Below are positions 33,899 to 44,404 of a DNA stretch of 64,000 nt, piece by piece. The stretch is taken from positions 62,326,254-62,390,253 of the forward strand of contig CM072522.1 of the NCBI GenBank assembly GCA_036898135.1. Direction: 5' to 3'. How positions within the stretch are numbered: position 1 is the first letter of the stretch; each line of letters begins with the position of its first letter. A program made the translations under genes and the position numbers. The stretch is from Oncomelania hupensis. Its lineage: Eukaryota; Mollusca; Gastropoda; Littorinimorpha; Pomatiopsidae. The notes under the pieces are model-generated. The model did no database searches. It had not been told where the DNA came from and saw nothing but the letters and a program-made list of their open reading frames with translations.

Positions 33899-34475
33899 CC
33901 GTTGGGGTGCCGGGGGTTTCAGTATAAATAGTATCCCCACTTTCTGGAAATTTAGTGCTTTAAATTCCCACTGTCGCTGTCTTTCTCATTTGCTACTTCT
34001 CATTCCTGCTCTGTTCTATCAATCTGCTATACTATCGTCTTCTTCGCTAGACCAGTCTCCTACCTTTTTTCTTGAAAACTCTTCCGGGACAAGACTCCTT
34101 ATTTGTGTATGAGGTCTGTTGGATCAGCTTGGGAATATTGGACGCTTTCTGCCAGGTGGTCACTAGGGCTTCCTATGATGTTATTACTTAGCAATGTAGG
34201 CATTTTATATGTATGTGTTTTGTTGATAATTTATAATGATGTTTGTATTCTATTTTGTTTTTGTAAACGGGGGTTCGATAAGTTGGGCTGAAGCCTCAGC
34301 CGTCCCCTGCGTGGGATGTCTTTATTGTAAAGTGACTGGCTGGTGGAGAGCTTTCGGTTTTACCACTAGGGTTGTTTCAGCAGATCTTTTATGCGGATCA
34401 GGGGTTGTCCGGTCCTGATTTGGCTCGGAAGAGTCCGCTGGACCTAAAGCAATAATAATGTAATGTAATGTAATG
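33899..34475 (+). mobile_element. ~580-bp retroposon-like family, copy 1
   Basis: It begins GTGCCGGGGGTTTCAGTATAAATAGTATCC, with a TATA-like motif about 20 bp in, and ends GTCCGCTGGACC with a TAATG-repeat tail. The frame at 34110-34290 (SAWEYWTLSA, ILYVCVLLI, NDVCILFCFCKRGF) is kept in all three copies. The same left and right ends occur at 55.6 and 58.1 kb. It may be a SINE-like unit, an LTR or a LINE 3' end. Confidence 0.72.
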
Positions 34476-34553
34476 TGCTTTATTACAACGATGGTTACGT
34501 TAACGATTTGGGTTGTAATAATTTATCAAAATGTGTGTGTGGGGGGGGGGAGG

Positions 34554-34555
<2 letters not shown>

Positions 34556-34599
<44 letters not shown>

Positions 34600-34602
34600 C
34601 AC
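34556..34602. repeat. (GT)n/(GC)n microsatellite
   Basis: GT run ending in GCGCGCGC. Confidence 0.95.
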
Positions 34603-34798
34603 GTTTGTGTGTATTGAAACTGTTTTTTTTTCAGGTACTTAAATGTTGGTACGCGCATGCGTAAGTGCTGTTGTAAACAAACCTGTTTTAGTCAAGACGT
34701 AAACCTTACCTTTACCTAATGTTCCAGTCAAGCCATAACCCTGACCACATGTTTTTAGTCAATTATTGTACCAAACATTTACGGCAGTCCGATTTTTT

Positions 34799-35143
34799 TT
34801 AAATTTGTTTTCCGGAACATTGGTAAAAGCCATCGGGACAATTCCATCGTAGATGAATTTGGCGTAAATGGGCGTAGGTGAATTCGCCGTAAATATACGC
34901 ACGGGAATAAAATGGACGAATTTCCTCATCTGTAAACCCGTACACAAATCCCACAGGAGCAATAGCGCAGTTATTCCCTTTTGTGGCAGCCGGGAGGTCC
35001 CATAGTTTAGATTCGTATCGCGTGATCCGTCTTTGGTGTGATATGAAACACACCAGTCCGTAAAAAATAATCACAGTGATGGTATTTAAGACTGAGACTT
35101 TATTCGTCCATGAGATGTACACGCCTTTCGGCTGCACAAACAT
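34799..35143 (-). CDS. Candidate single-pass membrane protein ORF, unknown family
   Basis: From the ATG at 35141-35143, 114 residues. A hydrophobic segment at about residues 17-36 (NTITVIIFYGLVCFI) is followed by a basic stretch (SHQRRITRYESK), suggesting a type II signal anchor. A polar region with three Cys and many aromatic residues follows (VGFVYGFTDEEIRPFYSRAY, FYQCSGKQI). Composition is not low-complexity, unlike most open frames here. No family is recognised; it could be a first exon that continues by splicing or a decayed fragment. An RTE insertion sits exactly at its start codon, with the ATG inside the duplicated target. Confidence 0.38.
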   Translation of the reverse strand: MFVQPKGVYISWTNKVSVLNTITVIIFYGLVCFISHQRRITRYESKLWDLPAATKGNNCAIAPVGFVYGFTDEEIRPFYSRAYIYGEFTYAHLRQIHLRWNCPDGFYQCSGKQI

Positions 35144-35581
35144 CCTATCCTATCCTATCCTATCCTATCCCATAACCCAAAGGTCGTAGATGATCGTTTA
35201 ACCAGCGTACCCCATCTTTCTCTGTCCTAAGCAACCCTCATGGCTTCGTTCAGGGTCAGACCAGTCCATTCTCGAATGTTGTCCGCCCACCTCTGTTATG
35301 TCTCCCTCTTCTTCTGTCTTCTTGCAGCGTGCCTTGCAGGATAGTCTTTGCAAGGCCTGATGATCTGAGGACGTGGCCATACCATCGGAGTTTCCGTTTC
35401 TTCACCACTGTGAGCATGCCATCATGTGGTCCAATGGCTTGTGTGATGGTCTGTCGGACTTCGTCGTTGGTGATGTGCTGGGTATATGAAATGCCCAGAA
35501 GTCTTCTGCAGGATTTCATCTCTATGATTTGTATTCTTCGTTGTAGGTCTGCTGTGAGGGTCCATGTTTAGCAAGCGTATA
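35144..35581 (-). mobile_element. RTE 3' fragment with perfect 14-bp target-site duplication
   Basis: The TCCTA tail begins at 35144, followed by the reverse complement of the RTE C-terminal region up to 35581. GGCTGCACAAACAT flanks it at 35130-35143 and 35582-35595. The coding frame is broken (deletions near 35190 and 35295). Confidence 0.95.
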
Positions 35582-35699
35582 GGCTGCACAAACATGGTAA
35601 ATGTAAACTGTAGAATGTCTTTAAAAAGAATATGATGTACAACAAATAAAACATAAATAGTGCAACACATACAAAACCACTACAACCCCACACCCCAAA

Positions 35700-35880
35700 C
35701 GTACTTGCGCTGTACGCTTCCGCCTACAGTCCCCAAACACCATCACGAAACAGCGCCACTACGTACAAACACCATCACAAACCAGCCCCACTACGTACAA
35801 ACACCATCACAAACCAGCGCCACTACGTACAAACACCATCACAAACCAGCGCCACTACGTACAAACACCAACCGCAAGCA
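35700..35880. repeat. 32-bp minisatellite, 4-5 units
   Basis: The unit is CACTACGTACAAACACCATC plus ACAAACCAGCGC. Confidence 0.93.
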
Positions 35881-35950
35881 CAGACATGATTTATCACATG
35901 ATAAGCCAAATCACAAAACAAGTCTTTTTAAAAAATAATACATACACATA

Positions 35951-36047
<97 letters not shown>
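35951..36047. repeat. (CT)n microsatellite
   Basis: Almost pure CT for about 95 bp. A (GACT)n run follows at 36090-36115. Confidence 0.97.
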
Positions 36048-36049
<2 letters not shown>

Positions 36050-36119
36050 CCACGCAATCAGGCAACAATTCTGACTGACTAGCTACATGTATCACTGACT
36101 GACTGACTGACTCACTGAT

Positions 36120-36790
36120 CAGATTTCACAAAGTCAGGGAAAAGCGTTTATGAGTCGAATGGCGCTGTGCAGAAAGAACCGGTGGAACCTGTCAGTTTTC
36201 GCGCGGCAGCTGATAAGCCTGCCGGGTCTGGAAGAGGTCTGCACCTGCAGCTCGTCACACAGCGGATGGGTTGAGTCACGCTGAATGGCCCCCAGGCGCT
36301 TCGCTGCTTTCGCCTCCAAGTACACCTGAAGGTCAAAGACGAGTCTGCCAATCAGCTTGCCGGCAGTCTTTGTGACCTTTGCCAGCCTGGCCGTGTCCTG
36401 CTCTTTCAGGCTGCAGGAAGAAGCACAGGCTGTTGTAGGTCAGTACGGACTCCACTGTTGCCCCGTAAAACAGCTCCAACACACTGGAGCCCACATTGAG
36501 GGTAGTCAGCCTGCTCACAAAGTAGAGACGTCGGTTGGCCTTCTTGAGGAGCAGCAGAGCGTTGGGAGACGAATCCAACTTGTTATCGATGATGGATCCC
36601 AAGATCCTGTACTGGTCCACCACCTTCACCAACCCACCCCAATGACAAGTGGGTGGAGTGTCGGAGCGCTCCTCTATAGTCAACAAACATCTCCTTTGTC
36701 TTAGAGACTTTTAGGAGGAGATGGTTGTCGTCGCACTACCTGACGAGCTTTTTCACGGCGCAGTTATACGAGTTCTCGCTAATAATAGCC
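36120..36790 (-). pseudogene. LINE reverse transcriptase C-terminal region (CR1/Rex-like)
   Basis: On the minus strand: DNHLLLKVSKTKEMFVDYRG near 36720, YRILGSIIDNKLD near 36600, NRRLYFVSRLTTLNVGSSVL and VESVLTYNSLCFF near 36450. After a frameshift come HPLCDE and a C-terminal CRAKTDRFHRFF-AIRLINAFP block near 36150. This is the thumb and C-terminal order of CR1/L2/Rex-type polymerases. Several frameshifts make it non-functional. It is unrelated to the RTE family here. Confidence 0.85.
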
Positions 36791-36879
36791 CCTGTGTTGG
36801 TATGAAGGTATCTCGATGCCGTCACAAAAATGGACGACCTAATCATAACTCTTGATGGCCTGTCTGTGAGCACGCTGCA

Positions 36880-36990
36880 GAGCCATCTGATGATCTGGGG
36901 ATATTTTCATGAAATCAACAAAGGCAAATTTCTGGCTGTTATTGGACAATAAAGCTGTATTGTATTGTAATGTATTGTATTGTATGAAAC
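36880..36990 (+). mobile_element. Retroelement 3' tip with (TGTAT)n tail
   Basis: GGACAATAAAGCTGTATTG followed by TGTAT/TGTAA repeats resembles a 3' UTR with polyadenylation-like signal and pentamer tail. The source element is unknown. Confidence 0.5.
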
Positions 36991-37177
36991 ACATGGTATA
37001 GCATTCCCGTTTTGTGCTATGGAATATCTTTGTTGCATTGTCCTCAGCAGTATTTCAGGGTTAACGGAACGATTCTGTGGACTGTTTGTGTGAAAATAAG
37101 ATCATGTACACACACCCCCACCTCCCTCTCCATTTCCCAGCCCTCCTTCCCATACCCAAGTCAACGTAAATTATTAC

Positions 37178-37251
37178 CCCTTCGGATGAGAGTATAAACC
37201 GAGGTCTAGTCTGTACACGCACGCATTTCAAAGATCCTGACGCTCATGTTC
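37178..37251 (+). mobile_element. SINE-A, left part (interrupted by RTE)
   Basis: CCTTCGGATGAGAGTATAAA, CCGAGGTCTAGTCTGT and GATCCTGACGCTCATGT are the SINE-A body. The copy resumes at 38577 after the RTE insertion. The tRNA head is missing. Confidence 0.88.
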
Positions 37252-37260
37252 AAAACGGAT

Positions 37261-38567
37261 CCTATCCTATCCTGTCCCATAACCCGAAGGTCGTAGGGGC
37301 ACCACAAATGATCGCTTAACCAGCATACTCCATCTTTCTCTGTCCTCAGCAGCCCTCATGGCTTCGCTCAGTGTCAAACCAGTCCATTCTCGAATGTTGT
37401 CCTCCCACCTCTTTTTCGGTCTCCCCCTTCTTCTACCTCCTTGCACTGTGCCTTGCAGAATGGTCTTTGCAAGGCCTGATGATCTGGTGACGTGGCCATA
37501 CCATCGGAGTTTCCGTTTCTTCACCACTGTGAGCAGGTCATCGTGTTGTCCAATGGCTTGTGTGATGGTCTGTCGGACTTCAACGTTGGTGATGTGTTGG
37601 GTATAGGAAATGCACAGAAGTCTTCTGTAGCACCTCATCTCCATGCTTTGTATTCTTCGTTGGAGATCTGCTGTGAGGGTCCATGCTTCGCAAGCATATA
37701 GGAAGATGGAGATGACCAGAGATCGCAGCAGTCTTACTTTGGAATGTAGACTGATGGTTCTGTCTTTCCAAATGGGCTTCAACCTTGTCAGGGCAGCAGT
37801 TGTTTGTGCGATCCTGGAGAGGACTTCCTGTCGAGACCCATTGTCTGACACAATGGCTCCTAAATATTTGAAGCTGTGCACTGTGTTGAGGGATTGGCCT
37901 TGTACTTTGATGTCCGTGTTGATGCCATTGGTGTTGTTGGTCATCATTTTGGTCTTCTCTGCACTTATTTCCATTCCATAAGCTCTGGAGGTGGTGTCAA
38001 GCCTCTGTACAAGCTGTTCAAGTTCTTGTTCCTCTCCAGCCAATCCATCAATATCATCCGCAAAACGAAGATTGGAGATTGCTCTGCCCCCTATGCTGAC
38101 TGTGCCTTCGTGATCTGCAAGAGCATCTGACATGATGCGCTCTAGGAAGATGTTGAAGAGTGTTGGAGAGAGTAGGCATCCTTGACGCACACCGATTGTT
38201 GTTCTGAACCAGTTCCCGATGACGCTGTTATGGAGGACTGCACTGGTAGCCTTGTCATACAGGCTTTTGATGACTTCTATGATTTTAGGGCTGATGTTGT
38301 ACACTTTCATGGTTGCCCATAGAGCTGCATGCCAGACTCGGTCAAATGCCTTCTTGAAGTCTATGAACACATGATATAGATGTTGTTGGTGCTGTAGGTA
38401 TTTCTCACAGATTATTCTGAGGTTGAAAATCTGTTCAGTGGTACTTCGCCCTGCCATGAATCCTGCTTGTTCTTCAGCTATGATTTGTTCAGCTTGTGGT
38501 TTCAACCTGTTGAGTATTATTTTCAGGAGGACCTTGCTGGGATGGCTGATGAGGCTGATGGTGCGGT
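37261..38567 (-). mobile_element. 5'-truncated RTE copy with 9-bp target-site duplication
   Basis: This is the 3' part of the same RTE, nearly identical to 28887-30197, with only a few substitutions seen by eye: one Ser to Phe near the C-terminus and one synonymous change. It ends with the TCCTA-type tail at 37261 and is truncated at 38567. The 9-bp direct repeat AAAACGGAT flanks it at 37252-37260 and 38568-38576. The host sequence on both sides is one SINE-A copy, so this is a nested insertion. Confidence 0.93.
37267..38567 (-). pseudogene. Truncated RTE reverse transcriptase C-terminal part
   Basis: The open frame runs from the truncation point to the normal stop. It holds the RT fingers and palm, including IDFKKAFDRV and FADDID, and the C-terminal RWYGHV/GRPKKRWEDN region. 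It lacks the endonuclease and the N-terminal RT part and has no native start, so it cannot act alone. The first possible alternative start, TTG, is at 38505 and would give 412 residues. The frame is undamaged because the insertion is young. Confidence 0.85.
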
Positions 38568-38576
38568 AAAACGGAT

Positions 38577-38780
38577 ACAGCTACATAAACCACCAAGCGA
38601 GCACTAGGTCCCATCTCCCCGAACCATAATAGCCGAGAATTGTTTTTTAGTTGTCTGTGGCGTGTGACGATGCGCCCATACGGCAAGTGCGCGCGTTTGA
38701 CTTGTGGAGTTAGAGCCAGCGCCTTCAGCTGTTCTTGACCTTGGAAGAGCGCTGTGTTAGAACGATCAAATGAATACATG
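38577..38780 (+). mobile_element. SINE-A, right part (interrupted by RTE)
   Basis: Continues the copy from 37251: GCACTAGGTCCCATCTCCCC, AGTTGTCTG-GGCG, CCAGCGCCTTCAGCTGTTCTTG and a GAACGATCAAATGAAT end. More diverged than other copies. Confidence 0.8.
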
Positions 38781-39027
38781 ACATAAAACAGGGGATTGCT
38801 GTAGCGTGTGTGTGTGGGTGTGCGGAGGTATAAGCCTTAAAATGGGTGACTAACCTTGCTTTTTATGCAGGAAATGGGTGAGTGTATGAGTCACCCAGAG
38901 TTTTCCAGCCACCCACTTTTTTCTAAATACGCAGGAGTGCTCTTTTAGTGCATGGGAGTGCAGTTGTAGTGCATGAGAGTGTTTTTAGTACACAGGAGAC
39001 GGACGGAGAAAATACAGTGAATTTCCG

Positions 39028-39100
39028 AAGAATTTTTGAAAAGGGTTAGGGTAAGGGCTAGTTGCAGCGCTATTCCTAACCCTTGCCCTAACCCTTTTCT
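39028..39100. repeat. Inverted TTAGGG-like hairpin
   Basis: AAAAGGGTTAGGGTAAGGGCTAG and a near-complement CTATTCCTAACCCTTGCCC-TAACCCTTTT are separated by ~8 bp. Confidence 0.85.
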
Positions 39101-39169
39101 GTCAAAAATCACTTTCCGATTCCTACATTCTTAGTAAAACCCATTCTTGGTGTTTTACATACTTGTGTT

Positions 39170-39395
39170 TGTGTATGTGTGGATGTGAGGATGTTTACAC
39201 GGCGTTATTGGGACAAACTAGTGCAAGTTTACATACGTTCTTTGGACAGACCTCCTTGTTGGGACGTCCATTTAATGATCCGTGAGGGTTAGGGTTAGGG
39301 TTAGAACACTTTAAAGTACTTAAAAAGGGGGTCGTAGCACGACCCAATGTCCGCAGAACGTATGTGGCGATAGAGGAAAGTCCAAATAACGGTGT
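39170..39395. repeat. Dispersed repeat with TTAGGG motifs (copy 2)
   Basis: Collinear with 8780-9030 through CGGCGTTATTGGGACAAAC, AATGATCCGTGAGGG, GGGTTAGGGTTAG, AGTACTTAAAAAGG and AACGTATGTGGCG. Confidence 0.75.
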
Positions 39396-39539
39396 CTGCG
39401 CAAGTATGTTTGTGTGTGTGTGTGTGCAACCACCTCTTTCCCACCAGCGCTGCGATCATGTGGTCGGCGTGCATGCTCTTTACACATTATCCATTCAATC
39501 ACTTTATTCAATCCGCCACTCGAACGGTGTATTCTTGAA

Positions 39540-39860
39540 CAGTTTAAGAACGAACTTTATAATATCTTCATTCAGATCGAAAACTGCAGTCCTTTGACAG
39601 GAAAGACATTGATATAAGCCTATGTTATTGTATGCCTATTCTATTTGTATGCGTAACTGTCACCTATCATATCGTCTCGGTCTAAAGGAAGATGACATGT
39701 TCGTTCTTCCGCGGTTTGAGAAGAAAGTCACTGTCTGATCCCATCCTTAGTGTCAGTGATACACAGGGACGATATCTACCGCGTTGCTAGCAAGGATCCA
39801 CTGTCAGCGTGCAATGCCCTTGTAGTGCGACGCAGTTTCACGGGCGTCGAATGTTGACAC
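39540..39860. repeat. Dispersed repeat family F, copy 1
   Basis: AACGAACTTTATA, GATCGAAAACTGCAGTCC, GAAAGACATTGATATAAGCC, GTCTAAAGGAAGATGAC and GCTAGCAAGGATCCACTGTC recur in the same order at 63.15-63.53 kb, and partly at 44.4-44.8 and 46.0-46.15 kb. Confidence 0.55.
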
Positions 39861-39869
39861 CCTACCAGA

Positions 39870-40235
39870 CTCTATTGAACAACAGTCCCATAAGTCTTAA
39901 ACCGCCTTCCTGTAAGGGGATTTATAGGAAAGGGTAAGTTGTTGTTTTGCATACGATACAAGAGATTTGTAGGCAAACGGTGTTACTGCTGATTTAAAGA
40001 GCCCCGAGTCAATCAATGTGTGGTGGTGGAGGTGGTTGTTTTTAGCGAAATCGGGTTTAATAAAAAATAACTATCCTTAAAAGAGTAGTAGTAGTGGTTG
40101 TGGTGTGGATGTTGTTAGTTGTATTTTTTGTTGCAAGTTTTTTTTTTCATTTCGGCTACACTCACTGTGAATGTTAAAAGGATCTACGTGGGCAAAGTGG
40201 AAACCTTTTTTATCCAAAGTTAGTCGTTCTTGTAT
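39870..40235. other. Unassigned sequence
   Basis: GT-rich and T-rich; no motif or shared repeat apart from CACTCACTGTGAATGTTA at 40157, which resembles the dispersed-repeat word seen at 4.6, 27.6 and 54.5 kb. Confidence 0.35.
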
Positions 40236-40239
40236 AGCC

Positions 40240-40610
40240 TTGCCCCCTCACGGCGCTGGCCAGTACAAGACTACCTTAAGCCTCACGGCGCTGGCCAGTG
40301 CAGGATCTACCTTAAGCCTCACGGCTCTGACCAGTACAGGACCTACCTTAAGCCTCACGGCGCTGGCCAGTACAGGATCTAACTAACCTCATGGCTCTGG
40401 CCAGTACAGGACCTACCTTAAGCCTACCGAGGCCTCAACTTGCAGCATTGGGGCGCAGCGTCTGGCGACAAGACAACTGAGCACAAATGCTTGGCGACAG
40501 GTTTGGGGAAGAAAGGACTTAGTGCTGGCTGGGTCAATTGTTGTATAGAGCATGAGCGTCAGGATCTTTAAAGTCCGCTCGAGGGAATGCATGCGTGCAC
40601 CGAAAGTTCT
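40240..40610 (-). mobile_element. SINE-A copy with tandemly amplified 3' module
   Basis: The SINE-A end module CTCACGGCGCTGGCCAGTAC plus AGGACCTACCTTAAGC is repeated about 5 times (36-bp period, 40244-40430). The normal body then runs to the CATGAGCGTCAGGATC and AAAGTCCG region. The tRNA head is missing. Confidence 0.85.
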
Positions 40611-40815
40611 TTCTACTGCCTTGTTACGTTAATTGACTCTGTTTTTGGGGAGGAAACTCTTCTGCTGTCTTGTTACGGGAGGTAACTCTGTACTCATTTG
40701 ATAAGAGGGAAATGACTCTTCTGCTGTCCGATAATAGGAGGTAACTTTATACTCATTTGATACAAGGGGGATAACTTTTCTACTGGCTTTTTAGGAGAGG
40801 AAACTCTGTACTCAT
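40600..40815. repeat. Degenerate ~65-bp repeat
   Basis: TACTCATTTGATA-AGGGGGATAACTTTTCTACTG-like text recurs 3-4 times (also near 41340-41420), with GGAGGTAACTCTGTACTCAT variants. Confidence 0.6.
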
Positions 40816-40829
40816 TCGATGATGATGAT

Positions 40830-40830
40830 T

Positions 40831-40869
<39 letters not shown>

Positions 40870-40870
40870 G

Positions 40871-40902
<32 letters not shown>

Positions 40903-41090
40903 ATAATTTCATTTGTTGTCGTTGTGGTTGTTGTTCTTCTATTATTTTCTGGTTCTTCTTGTTCTTGTTTTTGTTCTTCAGCTGCTTCTTCTTCTTTACT
41001 ACTACTACTGCTACTACTATTACATCTGCTGATGCTGCTACTACTACGAAGTACTACTGCTGCTGCTACGAACTATTACTACTACTAATA
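40830..41090. repeat. (ACT)n / (TTC)n microsatellites
   Basis: ACT run at 40832-40902, then GTTCTT/TTC-rich DNA and a second interrupted ACT block to 41090. Confidence 0.92.
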
Positions 41091-41529
41091 TCATTTGTAG
41101 AGCGCACGATCCAATCTCCCGGTTTGCTCTGTAACAAGAACAAGCGCTTCATGGTCAAACGTTCAGTTATATCAGATAAAAACATCGAACTCAACTGGCA
41201 CACATGTACACACACGAGACAAAATCCACTCACAATTATGATCAGGTTGCAGGGGTGGGGGGGGGGGAGTTGCGGAGAGGAAACATTCTCTTCCAAAAAA
41301 AAAAATATATATATATGTTTCTGAAATCCACTAGACTCGGTGGAGAGACAACTTTTCTACTGACTTGTTAGGGGGGGGGGGGGGTAAACCTGATTTGATA
41401 CGGGGAGATAACTGTGGTTCTGACAGGCAGGGGAAGACAACTGGAACAGCTGACGCGAAGCAATGGAGGTGTTGGTGTATTTACCAGACTTATCTGGAAA
41501 ACTTTGAAATAGGGCGAACGGGGCGTGAA

Positions 41530-41870
41530 GTGGATCCAAACGAGCCAACTGTCGCTCTGTCGGTCCGTTGATCCAAACGAGCCCATTGTCGCTCTGTCGG
41601 TCCGTTGATCCAAACGAGCCCATTGTCGCTCTGTCGGTCCGTTGATCCAAACGAGCCCATTGTCGCTCTGTCGGTCCGTTGATCCAAACGAGCCCATTGT
41701 CGCTCTGTCGGTCCGTTGATCCACACGAGCCCATTGTCGCTCTGTCGGTCCGTTGATCCAAACGAGCCCATTGTCGCTCTGTCGGTCCGTTGATCCAAAC
41801 GAGCCCATTGTCGCTCTGTCGGTCCGTTGATCCAAACGAGCCCATTGTCGTTCTGTCGGTCCATTGGAAG
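41530..41870. repeat. 37-bp minisatellite, about 9 units
   Basis: The unit is GTTGATCCAAACGAGCCCAT plus TGTCGCTCTGTCGGTCC, with almost no divergence. Confidence 0.97.
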
Positions 41871-42034
41871 ACATATCTCCAGACCCACTGAATGGATTGT
41901 AACCAAACGTCACAGGAACATTACCTAAGTCGGTGACCTGCCTCCCTTGCCATCCTATTTCCTTTATTGCAAAGGTCAAGGTCAATGGAGTCATGTTGTT
42001 GCGATATGAACACGTTTCGCTCAATATCTTGAAA

Positions 42035-43305
42035 ACGGCTGAAGCGGTATTGTTCAGTTTTGGTATAAGGGTACTCCAAATCATGGACCACCCTTCTGTG
42101 GCGATATTGTTCAGTTTTGGTATAAGGGTACTCCAAATCATGGACCACCCTTCTGTGGCGATATTGTTCAGTTTTGGTATAGGGGTTCTCCAAATAATGG
42201 ACCTTCCTTCTGTGGCGATATTGTTCAGTTTTGGTACAGGGGTACTCCAAATCATGGACCATCCTTCTGTGGCGATATTGTTCAGTTTTGGTACAGGGGT
42301 ACTCCAAATCATGGACCATCCTTCTGTGGCGATATTGTTCAGTTTTGGTACAGGGGTACTCCAAATCATGGACCATCCTTCTGTAGCGATATTGTTCAGT
42401 TTTGGTACAGGGGTACTCCAAATCATGGACCATCCTTCTGTGGCCATATTGTTCAGTTTTGGTACAGGGGTACTCCAAATCATGGACCATCCTTCTGTGG
42501 CCATATTGTTCAGTTTTGGTACAGGGGTCTCCAAATCATGGACCATCCTTCTGTGGCGATATTGTTCAGTTTTGGAATAGGGGTACTCCAAATCATGGAC
42601 CATCCTTCTGTGGCGATATTGTTCAGTTTTGGTATAGGGATACTCCAAATCATGGACCATTCTTCTGTGGCGATATTGTTCAGTTTTGGTATAGGGGTAC
42701 TCCAAATCATGGACCATCCTTCTGTGGCGATATTGTTCAGTTTTTGGTATAGGGGTACTCCAAATCATGGACCATCCTTCTGTGGCGATATTGTTCAGTT
42801 TTGGTATAGGGGTACTCCAAATCATGGACCATCCTTCTGTGGCGATATTGTTCAGTTTTTGGTATAGGGGTACTCCAAATCATGGACCATCCTTCTGTGG
42901 CGATATTGTTCAGTTTTGGTATAGGGGTACTCCAAATCATGGACTATTCTTCTGTGGCGATATTGTTCAGTTTTGGTATAGGGGTACTCCAAATCATGGA
43001 CCATTCTTCTGTGGCGATATTGTTCAGTTTTGGTATAGGGGTACTCCAAATCATGGACCATTCTTCTGTGGCGATATTGTTCAGTTTTGGTATAGGGGTA
43101 CTCCAAATCATGGACCATTCTTCTGTAGCGATATTGTTCAGTTTTGGTATAGGGGTACTCCAAATCATGGACCATCCTTCTGTGGCGATATTGTTCAGTT
43201 TTGGTATAGGGGTACTCCAAATCATGGACCATCCTTCTGTGGCCATATTCAGTTTTGGTATACGGGTACTCCAAAATCATGGACCATCCTTCTGTGGCAG
43301 TACGG
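42035..43305. repeat. 57-bp minisatellite, about 22 units
   Basis: The unit contains GTTTTGGTATAGGGGTACTC, CAAATCATGGACCATCCTTC and TGTGGCGATATTGTTCA. Period 57 keeps frames open on both strands, up to 485 codons on the minus strand. Single-base indels (for example near 42740 and 42857) switch frames, as expected for non-coding repeats. Confidence 0.97.
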
Positions 43306-43429
43306 TCCTCGGTCAATCGATCGGTCTTTCGCTCCGAACTATCACTTATTTGTTCTTCACACACGTTTGCATTATATCAACATTACCCACGGACATTCAT
43401 CATTTTTACTGTGTGCATACTTTACTTAC

Positions 43430-43845
43430 TGCTAATCATGTTGAATCATTTGTATTTGTCATCATTTTTACTTTGCGCATACCTTAACTATTGCTAAATA
43501 TGTTGGACCATTTGTATTTGTCATAATTTTTACTTTGTGCATACCTTAACTATTGCTAAATATGTTGGACCATTTGTATTTGTCATAATTTTTACTTTGT
43601 GCATACCTTAACTATTGCTAAATATGTTGGACCATTTGTATTTGTCATAATTTTTACTTTGTGCATACCTTAACTATTGCTAAATATGTTGGACCATTTG
43701 TATTTGTCATAATTTTTACTTTGTGCATACTTTAACTTTTGCAAAGCATGTTGGATCATTCGTATTTGTCATCAGTTTTACTTCGTGCATACTTTAACTC
43801 CTGCTAAGCATGTCGGATCATTCGTATTTGTACTTTCTCAAAGGT
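43430..43845. repeat. 62-bp minisatellite, about 6.5 units
   Basis: The unit contains TGTTGGACCATTTGTATTTG, TCATAATTTTTACTTTGTGC and ATACCTTAACTATTGCTAAA. Outer units are degenerate and the central four nearly identical. Confidence 0.95.
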
Positions 43846-43849
43846 CAGG

Positions 43850-44176
43850 TCATTGTGCTTTACCATTTTCTAAACACACGTTGCACTGTATCTACAAATT
43901 GGCTTATTGGATTTTGATAATGTTTTAGTTGAAAGCTCACATCGTGGCCTATCATTCACTAGTTTTTTATAAAGCTCAGTCACAACTATCGCCAACAACA
44001 AACCGACACTTTTGAGAACGCTCGTTTTATGGGCTTTGTTTGTGAGTCTGGAAATGCATTCGAATGGCTTGCCATCTTGCGGTTTTTTTTTAAAATTCTG
44101 CACGTTGTCAGAATGGTTTACCGTGAAAAGAAGAAAGAATCTGACAGGCTGTTGTTGCTGCACCTGGCTGTGTATG

Positions 44177-44233
<57 letters not shown>

Positions 44234-44360
44234 ATCACTGTGATGATTTCATTCCGCGGCGTTGGTTACTCCTCGCTAAAGCTCGATTCAGCCCCGGTGC
44301 TGGAATCTGTGCCGCGCAGGAAGTGGCTTCTTGAAAGCAAAGCGGTAAATAGTAAACAGT
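43850..44360. other. Unassigned sequence with (GA)n at 44180-44233
   Basis: Apart from the GA run and a short GATTCAGCCCCGGTGCT word shared with the LTR-like family, nothing is recognised. Confidence 0.5.
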
Positions 44361-44404
44361 GACCTGTAGGTCCATCATAGACAGGCATTATACACGCTGA
44401 CAGT

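Noticed and set aside
41368..43487. A 485-codon minus frame and several 100-220-codon frames
   Set aside because: Products of the 37-, 57- and 62-bp minisatellites with frame switches at single-base indels.
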